From contig JAFLBX010000001.1 in assembly GCA_017303675.1 (NCBI GenBank), forward strand, positions 445,970 through 509,969: 64,000 nucleotides of DNA, written 5' to 3'. Source of the DNA: Ignavibacteria bacterium. Lineage in GTDB: Bacteria > Bacteroidota > Ignavibacteria > Tepidaquicellales > OLB5. Position numbers and translations under genes: made by a program. The notes beneath the pieces were generated by a model. It did no database searches. It saw nothing but the letters and a program-made list of their open reading frames with translations, and was not told the DNA's origin. Shown piece after piece: positions 52,771-61,675 of the stretch; the stretch's first letter is position 1; every line of letters starts with the position of its first letter.

Positions 52771-53103
52771 ATGAAAAACAGCGTTTCAAATGAAATTGAA
52801 TCTGAAAATACCGAACATAGCTTTAATACATCACAAGAAGCTCCGGACCCGGTTTATGCAACAATTGGTAGTATGCCGGGTGAAATATTCCTTCAATGGG
52901 ATTCTATTAAATCCGCAAACAAATATATGATCGAAATTTCACTTAAATACCCGGTAAAGTGGCAGCAGGTTGATATTGTTAAAGACCCGGTTTACAATTT
53001 CACGGGGTTAAAACCCTCAACCGAATATCTGTTCAGGGTAGCAGCAGTTTACCCGGAAGGTACAGGTAAGTGGAGCAGGTCAATAATCAAAAAAACAAAT
53101 TAA
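52771..53103 (+). CDS. Small fibronectin type III domain protein
   Basis: 110 residues. Residues about 25-108 are one FnIII domain: PGEIFLQWDSIKSANKYMIE, VKWQQVDIVKDPVYNFTGL, PSTEYLFRVAAVYPEGTGKW then S. No signal peptide, membrane segment or sorting tail, which is unusual as FnIII domains normally act outside the cell. It lies just after a strong promoter and 35 bp before a T9SS gene, so the two are probably one transcript. It may be a cytosolic partner or may be exported by an unseen route. Confidence 0.75.
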   Translation: MKNSVSNEIESENTEHSFNTSQEAPDPVYATIGSMPGEIFLQWDSIKSANKYMIEISLKYPVKWQQVDIVKDPVYNFTGLKPSTEYLFRVAAVYPEGTGKWSRSIIKKTN

Positions 53104-53138
53104 TTAAATTATAAACAAATAAAACAACAAAAAACAAA

Positions 53139-55031
53139 ATGAAAAACAAAACTATTTACATTTACACAGCAGTTTTCCTGGCATTTATTTCCGGAATAAT
53201 TCCCGGCTCGATCTATTCTCAAAACAAACAGGCGCCACCGCCTCTTGAAATTCTTTACTCAAATTCAAATGGTAATGTTAATGAACCTGAATTAACAAAT
53301 ACTGCACCTGAACCTAAAATGAAAAGCAAAGAACTCATCCGGCTTGAAAAACAGCTTGATGCAGCAAGGCTTTCGGGCAACTCAATCGCCGCAGCAACTA
53401 TTCAGGGGCAAATTGATAACTTACTCGGCAACATTCAGGTTTATCACCCGACTATGAACAGTACTGTGAATGAAGGTTCAGGCACAATATTACCTGAAAC
53501 TGACTATAACCAGTCAACCATTCATTCATGGAGCATTTATTCACATGCTTTCGGTGTTGCACCTGCCAACTCAAATGTTGCAGGCAGGCTGTTCTACTGG
53601 CTTAGCCAGGATTCACAATCAGGTGCTGATACTATTAAGCTTATGTATTCAACAAATAACGGTACATCATGGTCAACATCTTTCTGGATGTCTTTGAACG
53701 GTTACAGCTTCAACAAAGATGAAATGGATATAGAAATTGTATTTGACGGCACAAATACCTGGATCTTCGGCGTAGCCGGTGTAACTAACCAGGCAGACGG
53801 CAGAAAAAAGATCCTGTTCATAAGAAGAAATGCTGTTTCAGGCACAGATTACTACTGGACCATTCTGAACTTTCCGGGAAGCGGAACAGGAATGAACTAT
53901 TACAATCCCAGAATAACAAGTGATAATTCCAACTATACATCAAATGCTTATGTTATGATGATCTGTTCAATGGATTCAGCTGTTGGATCAAATCATTTCA
54001 TCAAGCAAAAATATATGTATTCCAGCTCCCCTTTTGCTTCTACACCGGGCTTCACTTATACTCAGCCAAACGGTTCCAACGGATTTCACTGGGCAACTTC
54101 CGGAGGCACAACAGCAGGGCTCTACCTATATGGCGATATTGCTTACTACAAAGATGAAGGCGGTACAAATGAAAACAGGATCATGACAGTTTACAATTGT
54201 TACAACAGCGGCTTTAATAACATTTATATTGCATACCTAAGCAATTACAGCACAAGCGGCAGCAGCATGGTTGTAACTGAGTCAAATATTAATAAAGATC
54301 TTCGTATTGCATTTAACGGCGGCTCAAACAACCGTAATGGTATGATAACATACGTAAGGCAGTTTAACTCGAGTGACTGGGATATTTTTGCCCTCAAAAC
54401 AGGTGTTGGAGGAAATAATGCCGGCGCATGGACAAGAGATACCATTGATTATTCAGGTGACCGTACGAGAACCTGTGATCTCATAGCAGTAAGAAACGCA
54501 TCAAGCCAGTTTAAAGTATGTTATGCCCAGGATAACCCCTCTGTACCTGCGGGATTCTACAGGTCATACTCGGGTTCATCATGGAGCACAAAAATTCAGA
54601 TGACTTCCTCAATACCTGATACAAACTGGGCTGAACCTCGCGCCGGGTACATTCTTGGAGGCGGTGATGATGGTATTGGTATTTGGTCTCTGACCGGCGG
54701 ATATAACGGATATTGTGCAAAAAACATGCTTTCAACAACGGGAATTTCCGGGAATAATGAAAATCCTGCTGGATTCAAATTAATGCAGAATTACCCGAAT
54801 CCGTTCAACCCGTCAACTACAATAAAATTCTCTGTACCTGTTAGCGGATATGTATCACTTAAAGTATTTGATATTACAGGCAAACTTGTATCAGAAATGA
54901 TTAACGGGAAATTAGAAGCCGGTAATCACGAAATATACTTTAACGCTTCTAATCTCTCAAGCGGAGCTTATTTTTACAAGCTTGAAACACAGGGTTTTTC
55001 AGATATTAAAAAAATGATGTTAGTAAAATAA
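53139..55031 (+). CDS. Secreted protein with T9SS sorting domain (large beta-rich)
   Basis: 630 residues with a signal peptide (residues 1-27, ending GSIYSQ). Residues about 65-100 form a short helical coiled segment (KELIRLEKQLDAARLSG). The main body (about 120-535) is beta-rich, with repeated W/Y/G/S segments (YSTNNGTSWSTSFWMS, YRSYSGSSWSTKIQM) resembling exo-alpha-sialidase or BNR propellers. The last 85 residues are a T9SS type A domain (QNYPNPFNPSTT, VFDITGKLVSEM, SGAYFYKL, KKMMLVK). Substrate unknown. Follows the FnIII gene by 35 bp. Confidence 0.8.
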   Translation: MKNKTIYIYTAVFLAFISGIIPGSIYSQNKQAPPPLEILYSNSNGNVNEPELTNTAPEPKMKSKELIRLEKQLDAARLSGNSIAAATIQGQIDNLLGNIQVYHPTMNSTVNEGSGTILPETDYNQSTIHSWSIYSHAFGVAPANSNVAGRLFYWLSQDSQSGADTIKLMYSTNNGTSWSTSFWMSLNGYSFNKDEMDIEIVFDGTNTWIFGVAGVTNQADGRKKILFIRRNAVSGTDYYWTILNFPGSGTGMNYYNPRITSDNSNYTSNAYVMMICSMDSAVGSNHFIKQKYMYSSSPFASTPGFTYTQPNGSNGFHWATSGGTTAGLYLYGDIAYYKDEGGTNENRIMTVYNCYNSGFNNIYIAYLSNYSTSGSSMVVTESNINKDLRIAFNGGSNNRNGMITYVRQFNSSDWDIFALKTGVGGNNAGAWTRDTIDYSGDRTRTCDLIAVRNASSQFKVCYAQDNPSVPAGFYRSYSGSSWSTKIQMTSSIPDTNWAEPRAGYILGGGDDGIGIWSLTGGYNGYCAKNMLSTTGISGNNENPAGFKLMQNYPNPFNPSTTIKFSVPVSGYVSLKVFDITGKLVSEMINGKLEAGNHEIYFNASNLSSGAYFYKLETQGFSDIKKMMLVK

Positions 55032-55035
55032 TTAC

Positions 55036-55082
55036 AGTTCATCTCTCCCCTCCTCATTAAGGGGGAGGGGCTTGGGGTGAAA
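55036..55082. repeat. Pyrimidine/purine palindrome of dispersed-repeat type
   Basis: CCCCTCCTCATTAAGGGGGA then GGGGCTTGGGGTGA; CCCCTCC pairs with GGAGGGG. It resembles a dispersed repeat common in this phylum. It sits between the T9SS gene and the small membrane protein and may act as a weak terminator. Confidence 0.45.
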
Positions 55083-55100
55083 AACTAAAGGAGGGTAACA

Positions 55101-55310
55101 ATGTTAGACGACTTAACAAGATCTGTAAAAGAAGCAGTAAGCGATAGTATTCAGGATCCGTTGAATACAACAGGAAGCAGCTTTTTTGAAAATATTATGA
55201 CCAGGTTTAAAGGCAGGCTATTGTTTTCAGCAATTTTTTTCCTCGTATTCGGAGCAGTTGCACTTTTTATAATATTAATGATTGCTTTTTTTGTTTTTAA
55301 AGCAATGTAA
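55101..55310 (+). CDS. Small membrane protein
   Basis: 69 residues, well supported by AGGAGG 8 bp before the ATG. N-terminal polar helix (LDDLTRSVKEAVSDSIQDP) and then one long hydrophobic stretch (about residues 38-67, LLFSAIFFLVFGAVALFIIL and on) that may be one or two membrane helices. No family recognised. It lies between two genes for T9SS-linked surface proteins and could be an accessory membrane factor for them; this is position-based only. Confidence 0.7.
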   Translation: MLDDLTRSVKEAVSDSIQDPLNTTGSSFFENIMTRFKGRLLFSAIFFLVFGAVALFIILMIAFFVFKAM

Positions 55311-55333
55311 TGCAGAATTAGGAGAAACCAAAA

Positions 55334-56689
55334 ATGAAATTCAGGAAGTTAATTTTTCTGTTAATAATTTTTCCGGCTTTAATAACAGCGCAAAATATCA
55401 ACAATACTCTCGGAGTAACCGGACAATTTAAAATTAAAGATGCTACAAACACATATTTTACACTGTCACAAAGTAACGGCTACACAGAACTAAACAAAAG
55501 TCTGAAACTGCAGGAAACCACTGACCTGAATACCGGGGTAATTTATAAAGGAACATCGCATTTTATACATAATTACAAAAATGCTTCCAATATGGGCAAC
55601 AATACTTTTGTTGGAATAAACTCCGGAAACTTCACACTGGGCGGGGCTTCTTTCACACATGGTTCAATGAATACCGGCATCGGAGCTAATACATTAAGCA
55701 GCTTAACAACAGGAAGCTGGAATACAGCCCTGGGGTATCAATCTCTTAACGCCAATACTAGCGGAAACTACAATACAGCATTAGGTCATTTTGTGATGAG
55801 CTTAAATACTACCGGAAGCTTTAATATTGGTGTCGGCGGTCAAACACTCTACAACAATATCAGCGGTGTAGCAAACGTTGCTGTAGGTTACTATGCGTTG
55901 CTGAATAATATTACCGGGGGAAACAACACTGTACTTGGTACCAATGCTATGGAAATCAATACATCCGGCTCTGATAATGTTGCAATAGGTAAAAATTCAC
56001 TTCAAAACAATGAAACAGGGTTCAGAAATACTGCGGTTGGTCATTCTTCTTTGACACAATCACTGGGTGCATATAACACCGCAATAGGATATGACGCTGG
56101 CTCCAATGTAACAACAGGTACAAATCTGACACTAATAGGTAATAATTCTGAACCGTCTTCAGGTACTACTCAAAACCAGGTTACACTGGGCAACAATTCT
56201 GTAACATCTCTTCGCTGTAACGTGCAGACTATAACTTCGCTTTCAGATGTAAGGGATAAAAAAAATATCAACGAGCTTTCTCTTGGGCTGAACTTTTTAA
56301 TGCACCTAAAACCGCGCGAGTTCAACTGGGATAGGCGCGAATGGTATGAAAACAATAACGCAGACGGCACTAAAATGGAAAGCATTCAAACTGCAGGCTT
56401 CATTGCACAGGAACTGGACTCTGTACAGAATGAATTCAATGCTGAATGGCTTAAGCTGGTTCTTAAAGATAACCCCGAAAAATGGGAAGCAACTTACGGC
56501 AATCTTCTTCCGGTTATTGTTAAGGCAGTACAGGAGCTGAAAAAGGAAAATGACATACTTAAAGAAGAAAATTCAGTTTTAGCCGCTGAATTAAACCGGC
56601 TTAAGAACTTGGAAGCTCGTATTTCAGAGCTGGAAAACAGGCTTAACTCAACTGATGATTCTAAAAAAATTAAAAATGCCTCCAGATGA
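55334..56689 (+). CDS. Secreted fibre protein: YadA-like head repeats, S74 intramolecular chaperone, coiled coil
   Basis: 451 residues with a signal peptide (ending ALITAQ). Residues about 95-285 are 23-24-residue repeats of the type GxxNTAxGxxAL (NTALGYQSLNANTSGNYN, NVAIGKNSLQNNETGFRN), as in YadA-like beta-roll heads. Residues about 295-395 match a peptidase S74/tail-spike chaperone: SDVRDKKNINELSLGLNFLM, LKPREFNWDRREW, AGFIAQELDSV and NLLPVIVKAVQELKKEN. A long leucine heptad coiled coil ends the protein. Such proteins trimerise and may self-cleave at the S74 domain. No T9SS tail; its stop overlaps the start of a T9SS-sorted partner (ATGA). Confidence 0.85.
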   Translation: MKFRKLIFLLIIFPALITAQNINNTLGVTGQFKIKDATNTYFTLSQSNGYTELNKSLKLQETTDLNTGVIYKGTSHFIHNYKNASNMGNNTFVGINSGNFTLGGASFTHGSMNTGIGANTLSSLTTGSWNTALGYQSLNANTSGNYNTALGHFVMSLNTTGSFNIGVGGQTLYNNISGVANVAVGYYALLNNITGGNNTVLGTNAMEINTSGSDNVAIGKNSLQNNETGFRNTAVGHSSLTQSLGAYNTAIGYDAGSNVTTGTNLTLIGNNSEPSSGTTQNQVTLGNNSVTSLRCNVQTITSLSDVRDKKNINELSLGLNFLMHLKPREFNWDRREWYENNNADGTKMESIQTAGFIAQELDSVQNEFNAEWLKLVLKDNPEKWEATYGNLLPVIVKAVQELKKENDILKEENSVLAAELNRLKNLEARISELENRLNSTDDSKKIKNASR

Positions 56690-57441
56690 AAAGTGCAATT
56701 ATCCTGTTGATAATCTTTTTTGCCCTGTTATGCTGTACCTGGGTATTTTCACAACAAAGCAGCATTACCTATGAATCAGGTTCCACCATTGAAATACAAA
56801 CCGGCGCTGATGTTTGCGCAGATATAATAACTATCAACGGTTCTTATTCCGGCGGGGGTTCTATTTGTACAGGGGCTTTGCCGGTATATCTTGCTTTGTT
56901 TTATGCCGGCAATGAAAAAAATAATGTAAACTTATTCTGGAAAACCGAAAGTGAAATAAATAATTCAGGATTTGATATAGAACGAAAAACCGATGCCGGG
57001 GAATGGAGTAAACTATCTTTCATCAGGGGTTCCGGCACTACAAGTCAGCCGGTTGAATACAGCTATATTGATAAAAAGCTTAAGCCGGGTAAATATTTTT
57101 ACAGATTAAAACAAATTGATTTTAACGGAAATTATGAATATTTCGATCTGGCTGTGCCGGTTATTATTTCAAAACCAACAGATTATGCCCTCGGGCAAAG
57201 CTACCCGAACCCTTCCAACCCCAAAAGCAGCATTGATTTCCAGCTGCCTGAACGAACAAAAGTGAACATCAGTGTTTATAATCTGCTCGGGCAGCTGGTT
57301 TCAACTTTAATTGATGAAGAGCTCGAAGCTGGAATTCATACTGCAGAATTCAACGGCAGCAGCCTTGCCAGCGGTACATACATTTACAGATTTCATGCCG
57401 GCTCATATACTGAAGTAAAAAAATTAATTTTAGTTAAATGA
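56686..57441 (+). CDS. Secreted protein with T9SS sorting domain, coupled to the fibre gene
   Basis: 251 residues with a signal peptide (residues 1-22, ending WVFSQ). After a short N-terminal part with Cys46 and Cys60 (GADVCADIITINGSYSGGGS), a beta-sandwich of Ignavibacteria T9SS proteins follows (LFWKTESEINNSGFDIERK, GKYFYRLKQIDFNGNYEYFD). The last 80 residues are the T9SS domain (QSYPNPSNPKSS, VYNLLGQLVSTL, SGTYIYRFHAG). ATGA overlap with the fibre gene means translational coupling, so the two proteins are probably made in linked amounts and may act together. Confidence 0.85.
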   Translation: MKSAIILLIIFFALLCCTWVFSQQSSITYESGSTIEIQTGADVCADIITINGSYSGGGSICTGALPVYLALFYAGNEKNNVNLFWKTESEINNSGFDIERKTDAGEWSKLSFIRGSGTTSQPVEYSYIDKKLKPGKYFYRLKQIDFNGNYEYFDLAVPVIISKPTDYALGQSYPNPSNPKSSIDFQLPERTKVNISVYNLLGQLVSTLIDEELEAGIHTAEFNGSSLASGTYIYRFHAGSYTEVKKLILVK

Positions 57442-57516
57442 TAATGTTTATTTGATCTTCAATACTCGAAAAAAAAGTTCTGTTATTCTCCGGTGCAATA
57501 AAGCACAGGCAACAGA

Positions 57517-57532
57517 AAGGGGGAGCCCCCTT
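57517..57532. repeat. GC-rich palindrome
   Basis: AAGGGGGAGCCCCCTT, arms AAGGGGG and CCCCCTT with a 2-nt centre; the flanks ACAG and CTGT extend pairing. Possibly a terminator part for the + strand fibre unit, but without a T tract. Confidence 0.45.
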
Positions 57533-57548
57533 CCCCTGTATAAATAAG

Positions 57549-57576
57549 AAAGGACTCCTTTTCAAAGGAGTCCTTT
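57549..57576. terminator. Terminator between convergent T9SS genes
   Basis: Arms AAAGGACTCCTTT and AAAGGAGTCCTTT around TC, AA and TT rich ends. It lies just past the stop of the - strand T9SS gene. Confidence 0.7.
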
Positions 57577-57603
57577 CAGCTATTAACAGTATATAGCAGA
57601 ATA

Positions 57604-59106
57604 TTATTTAACTAAAACCATTTTCATGGTTTTACGGAATTCACCGCTTGAAATGCTGTAATAATAAACACCGCTTGCCAGACCACCTGCATCAAATGTC
57701 ACTTCATAGCTTCCGGCCGGTTTGTATTCATTAACTATCGTTGCAGATTCTTTACCTGTTAAATCATATACTTTTATAGTTACATAATTCCCTTCAGGTA
57801 TGCTGTACCTGATGCCGGTTGATGGATTGAACGGGTTCGGATAATTTTGTTCAAGTGAATATTTTTCCGGTATTAAATTTCCGTTGTTCCCGTTTGAAAG
57901 TAGTGCGCCGGGATTATAAGGTGTTATATACTGAAGGTTTGCCGCAGTTGTGATAGTACGTATTAAACTTCCGGTTGTTGAATCAATTTCGTGAACCCCT
58001 CCGCCGTTAGTTACCAGGTATCTTCCATTGCCCAGTAAATATGCACCGCGGTTACCTGTAATTCCTGTCAATGTTCTGACATATGTGCCCGTTGAATCAA
58101 TAATTGTAAACCCGGAATTAGGGATACTGAAAGCAGAAATTCCAATTCTACCTCCCGGTAACTTTATCAGTTGCTGAGGAAAGTTTACATCAGCAGCGGT
58201 ATAAAAATTTGATAAAAAAGCGCCTGCAAGGTCATACCTTGTTATTTTGTTTGCCCCGGATGAATTTGATACAAGTATATCTCCGGTTCTTATCAATACA
58301 TCAAACGGAGAGGATAACCCTGTACTTATAAAACTACCTATACTTACGCCGCCTGTATCAAACTGCTGAACAGTATTTGCGCTCGCGCCTGAACCAACAG
58401 TAACCAGAAGGTTACCGTTAGGTCTGTAACAAATACCCCTTATGTTATCGAGAATGGATGTGTTTACTCCTGAAGATGGAGCATAGAAGCCAATATATGC
58501 ACCGCTTGTATCAAATTTTTGCACAACATCACTTAACTGGTCTGATACAATTATAAACCTGCCGGAAAAATGCTGCTGGGCATCTTTTGGACTTTGCAGC
58601 TGCGGTGAAGTGGTTGGAATAAAATTAGCATCCAAAAGGTCGCCGGTCTGCGCATCAAATAAATATACTTTATCATCTGTCCATTCAGGTATCATCAAAA
58701 ATCTGTCTGCAGTTATCATGCTTGATACAACCGGATCAAGTTTTCCGTTTGTGTTATCTTTAACTGTTCCGTTAGCATAATAAAGTTTTGAATTATTATT
58801 ATCATACAAAGAAGTTATTTCATCGTAAAAAGCTGCATACCCTCCGTTGAAGATATTTACCGGGTCGCTTATTACTGCATAAACTACTTTTCCGTCTTCA
58901 ACGGATTTTGCGTCTATTAAATATCCTGTGGTGGTTTTAATGCTGTATGGCTGGTTATTGCTTAATGCTATTTTTCTTGCATCTAATTGTAATTGGCGGT
59001 TTTGTTCAGCATTGATCATAAGTTCTTTAAAACTTATTCTTGGCTTTGATATTATAGAAATTGTTGAAAAGAATAATATCAGAATAATTGATAAATATTT
59101 AAACAT
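57604..59106 (-). CDS. Secreted NHL-like beta-propeller protein with T9SS sorting domain
   Basis: 500 residues with a signal peptide (ending ISIISK) and a strong AAGGAG before the ATG. Residues about 130-410 are NHL-like propeller blades (NIRGICYRPNGNLLVTVGSG, VQQFDTGGVSIGSFISTGLS, QLIKLPGGRIGISAFS). The last 85 residues are the T9SS domain (EQNYPNPFNPSTG, VYDLTGKESATI, SGVYYYSI, MKMVLVK). Sugar or protein ligand unknown. Its gene is convergent with the fibre unit. Confidence 0.83.
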   Translation of the reverse strand: MFKYLSIILILFFSTISIISKPRISFKELMINAEQNRQLQLDARKIALSNNQPYSIKTTTGYLIDAKSVEDGKVVYAVISDPVNIFNGGYAAFYDEITSLYDNNNSKLYYANGTVKDNTNGKLDPVVSSMITADRFLMIPEWTDDKVYLFDAQTGDLLDANFIPTTSPQLQSPKDAQQHFSGRFIIVSDQLSDVVQKFDTSGAYIGFYAPSSGVNTSILDNIRGICYRPNGNLLVTVGSGASANTVQQFDTGGVSIGSFISTGLSSPFDVLIRTGDILVSNSSGANKITRYDLAGAFLSNFYTAADVNFPQQLIKLPGGRIGISAFSIPNSGFTIIDSTGTYVRTLTGITGNRGAYLLGNGRYLVTNGGGVHEIDSTTGSLIRTITTAANLQYITPYNPGALLSNGNNGNLIPEKYSLEQNYPNPFNPSTGIRYSIPEGNYVTIKVYDLTGKESATIVNEYKPAGSYEVTFDAGGLASGVYYYSISSGEFRKTMKMVLVK

Positions 59107-59247
59107 AAAATACTCCTTAATTAGGTTAAAATATATTTAAACTTAAATATTTAAGCTCCAAAATAACACAGATAAATAATTCTCTAAACTTAAAAAATAA
59201 AAATTTGGTGCTTAAATTATTGAAAATATTACATTAAATTTCAGAAT

Positions 59248-60510
59248 ATGAAAAACAGGATATCACTTGTTGCTGCTGTTTCTATTGGTATAGGGGGTAT
59301 GATCGGAGCAGGCATATTCTCAATTCTGGGAGTTGTTGCTGAAGCTTCCGGAGCCGCAATGTGGCTCTCATTTTTAATTGGCGGAGTAGTCGCGCTGTTT
59401 TCAACTTACTCATATGCCAAGCTTGGAGCAAAATTTCCCACTGCCGGAGGAGCCGTGGAATTCCTTGTGCAGGGCTGGGGTAAAGGTACTGTTTCCGGCG
59501 GCCTGAATTTATTCATGTGGATAGGTTATGTGATCGCGATCGCATTATATGCCCAGGGATTTTCATCATATGCTATGACATTCATTACAAATAACCCTTC
59601 GCCTCTGTTAATTAAAGCGGTTGCCGCAGGTGCTGTAATACTTTTTACACTGATCAATATGCTTGGAGCAGGCGATGTGGGCAAGGCTGAAACATTTATA
59701 GTTGCTGTTAAAGTATCGATCCTTGTTCTGTTTGCAGGGGCCGGACTCTTCTTTATTAACCCGGCAAATTTAGCTCCTGTTCACTGGAACTCATCTGAAT
59801 ATATTTTCTTCGGAGCGGGAGTTTTATTCATAGGTTATGAAGGATTCGGTTTAATAACAAACGCAGCGGGAAATATGGATAACCCTTCCAAATCATTGCC
59901 AAAAGCCTTATACATGGCGGTTTTTATTGTAATACTTATTTATCTTGCTGTATCTATAACTGTAACCGGGAATTTAACTACCGGCCAGATAGCCGCTGCA
60001 CGTGATTTCGCGCTGGCAGAAGCTGCAAAGCCATTCCTTGGTATGCTGGGTTTTAAGCTCATTGCAATTGCTGCATTGTTTTCAACAGCATCTGCAATTA
60101 ACGCCACTTTGTTCGGAGGCTCAAATGTAAGTTACATGGTGGCAAAAGATGGCGAGCTTCCCGCAGTCTTTGCCCGGGATGAAATTAAAGGGGCTACTGG
60201 CGGACTCTTAATTACTTCACTGATGGTGATCTGTTTCATATTATTTTTTGACCTGGCGGGAATCGCAATGATGGGCTCAGGCGCTTTTTTGCTTGTATAT
60301 GCAGCAGTTAATGCTGGACATTTGAAAATACTTAAACAAACCGGCGCAAAAGGCTGGATAGTGGTTACTTCATTGGTGTTATGTTTGATAATGTTCGTAA
60401 TACTCGAGATCTATACGTTCCGTAAAGCCCCGGAGGCAGTATATACTATGATAGCGTTATTAATCGTTTCATTTGCCGCTGAGGCTGTTTGGCAAAAATT
60501 CAGGAAGTAA
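59248..60510 (+). CDS. APC superfamily amino-acid permease
   Basis: 420 residues with about 12 membrane helices. The start AVSIGIGGMIGAGIFSILGV carries the unwound helix-1 GxGxxIGxGIF motif of APC carriers; IGYVIAIALYAQGF and FFGAGVLFIGYEGFGLITNA follow. It takes up an amino acid, perhaps with protons; the exact substrate is unclear. Close to thyX but with a 162-bp gap, so probably not linked. Fits the amino-acid-based metabolism suggested by proline dehydrogenase. Confidence 0.88.
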   Translation: MKNRISLVAAVSIGIGGMIGAGIFSILGVVAEASGAAMWLSFLIGGVVALFSTYSYAKLGAKFPTAGGAVEFLVQGWGKGTVSGGLNLFMWIGYVIAIALYAQGFSSYAMTFITNNPSPLLIKAVAAGAVILFTLINMLGAGDVGKAETFIVAVKVSILVLFAGAGLFFINPANLAPVHWNSSEYIFFGAGVLFIGYEGFGLITNAAGNMDNPSKSLPKALYMAVFIVILIYLAVSITVTGNLTTGQIAAARDFALAEAAKPFLGMLGFKLIAIAALFSTASAINATLFGGSNVSYMVAKDGELPAVFARDEIKGATGGLLITSLMVICFILFFDLAGIAMMGSGAFLLVYAAVNAGHLKILKQTGAKGWIVVTSLVLCLIMFVILEIYTFRKAPEAVYTMIALLIVSFAAEAVWQKFRK

Positions 60511-60672
60511 AAACCGTTACATTTATAAAGTAAAGGCTGTTTAAGCCTTTAAACTTCCATCACAATTTACTATTTTGCATCAATTCACTCAAACAAGCAG
60601 TCTTTTAGGGATATTTTTGTTTAATACTCCCGCTTCATTACAATTAATAATTCAATTTAGCACAAAAATTAC

Positions 60673-61644
60673 ATGTCAGCAGAAAATAAGGATAGTATAA
60701 ATAAAGAATACACCGAAGTACCGGAAACCAATCCAATTATGGAATCACTCGAGCGCCCCAAAGTTGCTACGCTTGATGAAATTTTAGGCAAGCCGTTCAA
60801 AGTGCTTGATGACGGCTTTATCCGCGTAATTGATTACATGGGTTCGGATGAATCCATCGTGCAGGCAGCAAGGGTTTCATACGGCAAAGGTACAAAAAAA
60901 GTTCATGAAGACCGCGGGCTTATAAGATATTTAATGCGCCATCACCATACAACCCCGTTTGAAATGTGTGAGATAAAATTCCACGTGCGTGTGCCAATGG
61001 ATTGCTGGAGGCAGTGGATCCGCCACCGCATGGCTAATGTAAATGAGTATTCCACCCGCTACAGCGTAGCGATTGATTCTGCGCAAACTACCGGAGAAGC
61101 TGAATGGCGCATCCAGGCATCAGGCAACCGCCAGGGTTCAGCAGGTTTTGCCGGCGATGCTGAAGGCAAAACACTAACGGAAAAAGAGCGTTACCTGCAG
61201 TCACTTGCCCGCGAAATTTATGATGAACGTCTTAAAATGGGAATTGCGCGCGAGCAGGCAAGAAAAGATCTGCCGCTTTCCACTTACACAGAAGCATACT
61301 GGAAAGTTGACCTGCATAATTTACTCCACTTTCTTTATTTAAGAATGGATGCGCATGCGCAGTATGAAATACGCCGCTATGCGGAGATAATGGGCCATGA
61401 AATTGTAGCTAAATGGTGTCCTGCCGTTTGGGAAGCATTTATGGATTACAGGGTGAATTCAAACAGCTTTACTAGGCTTGAAATGGAAGTATTGACCGCA
61501 ATGACTCAGGGTGATAACGAAAAAGCTGTTTCACTGGGCAGATCATTTAACTGGCTGGATGATACCGGCAAACCTAAAAAGAACCGAGAACGGGCAGAAT
61601 TTGAAGATAAGCTCTCAGGGCTTGGCTTAAAAGCGCCGTGGTAG
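60673..61644 (+). CDS. thyX: Flavin-dependent thymidylate synthase
   Basis: 323 residues. The ThyX signature RHRMANVNEYSTRY spans residues 117-130. Supporting blocks are YMGSDESIVQAARVSYGKGT, HHHTTPFEMCEIKFHVRVPM, ARKDLPLSTYTEAYWKVDLH and FLYLRMDAHAQYEIR. It methylates dUMP using FAD and methylene-tetrahydrofolate. The N-terminal 30 residues and the insert near 135-170 make it longer than many bacterial ThyX. No thyA is seen in the window. Confidence 0.96.
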   Translation: MSAENKDSINKEYTEVPETNPIMESLERPKVATLDEILGKPFKVLDDGFIRVIDYMGSDESIVQAARVSYGKGTKKVHEDRGLIRYLMRHHHTTPFEMCEIKFHVRVPMDCWRQWIRHRMANVNEYSTRYSVAIDSAQTTGEAEWRIQASGNRQGSAGFAGDAEGKTLTEKERYLQSLAREIYDERLKMGIAREQARKDLPLSTYTEAYWKVDLHNLLHFLYLRMDAHAQYEIRRYAEIMGHEIVAKWCPAVWEAFMDYRVNSNSFTRLEMEVLTAMTQGDNEKAVSLGRSFNWLDDTGKPKKNRERAEFEDKLSGLGLKAPW

Positions 61645-61675
61645 TTATTTTCACAATTACATACTGCTGATAAAA

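Noticed and set aside
55334-56689. Prophage tail-fibre gene
   Set aside because: The S74 and YadA-like repeats also occur in cellular surface proteins; the gene has a signal peptide, sits among T9SS genes and no phage genes are near.
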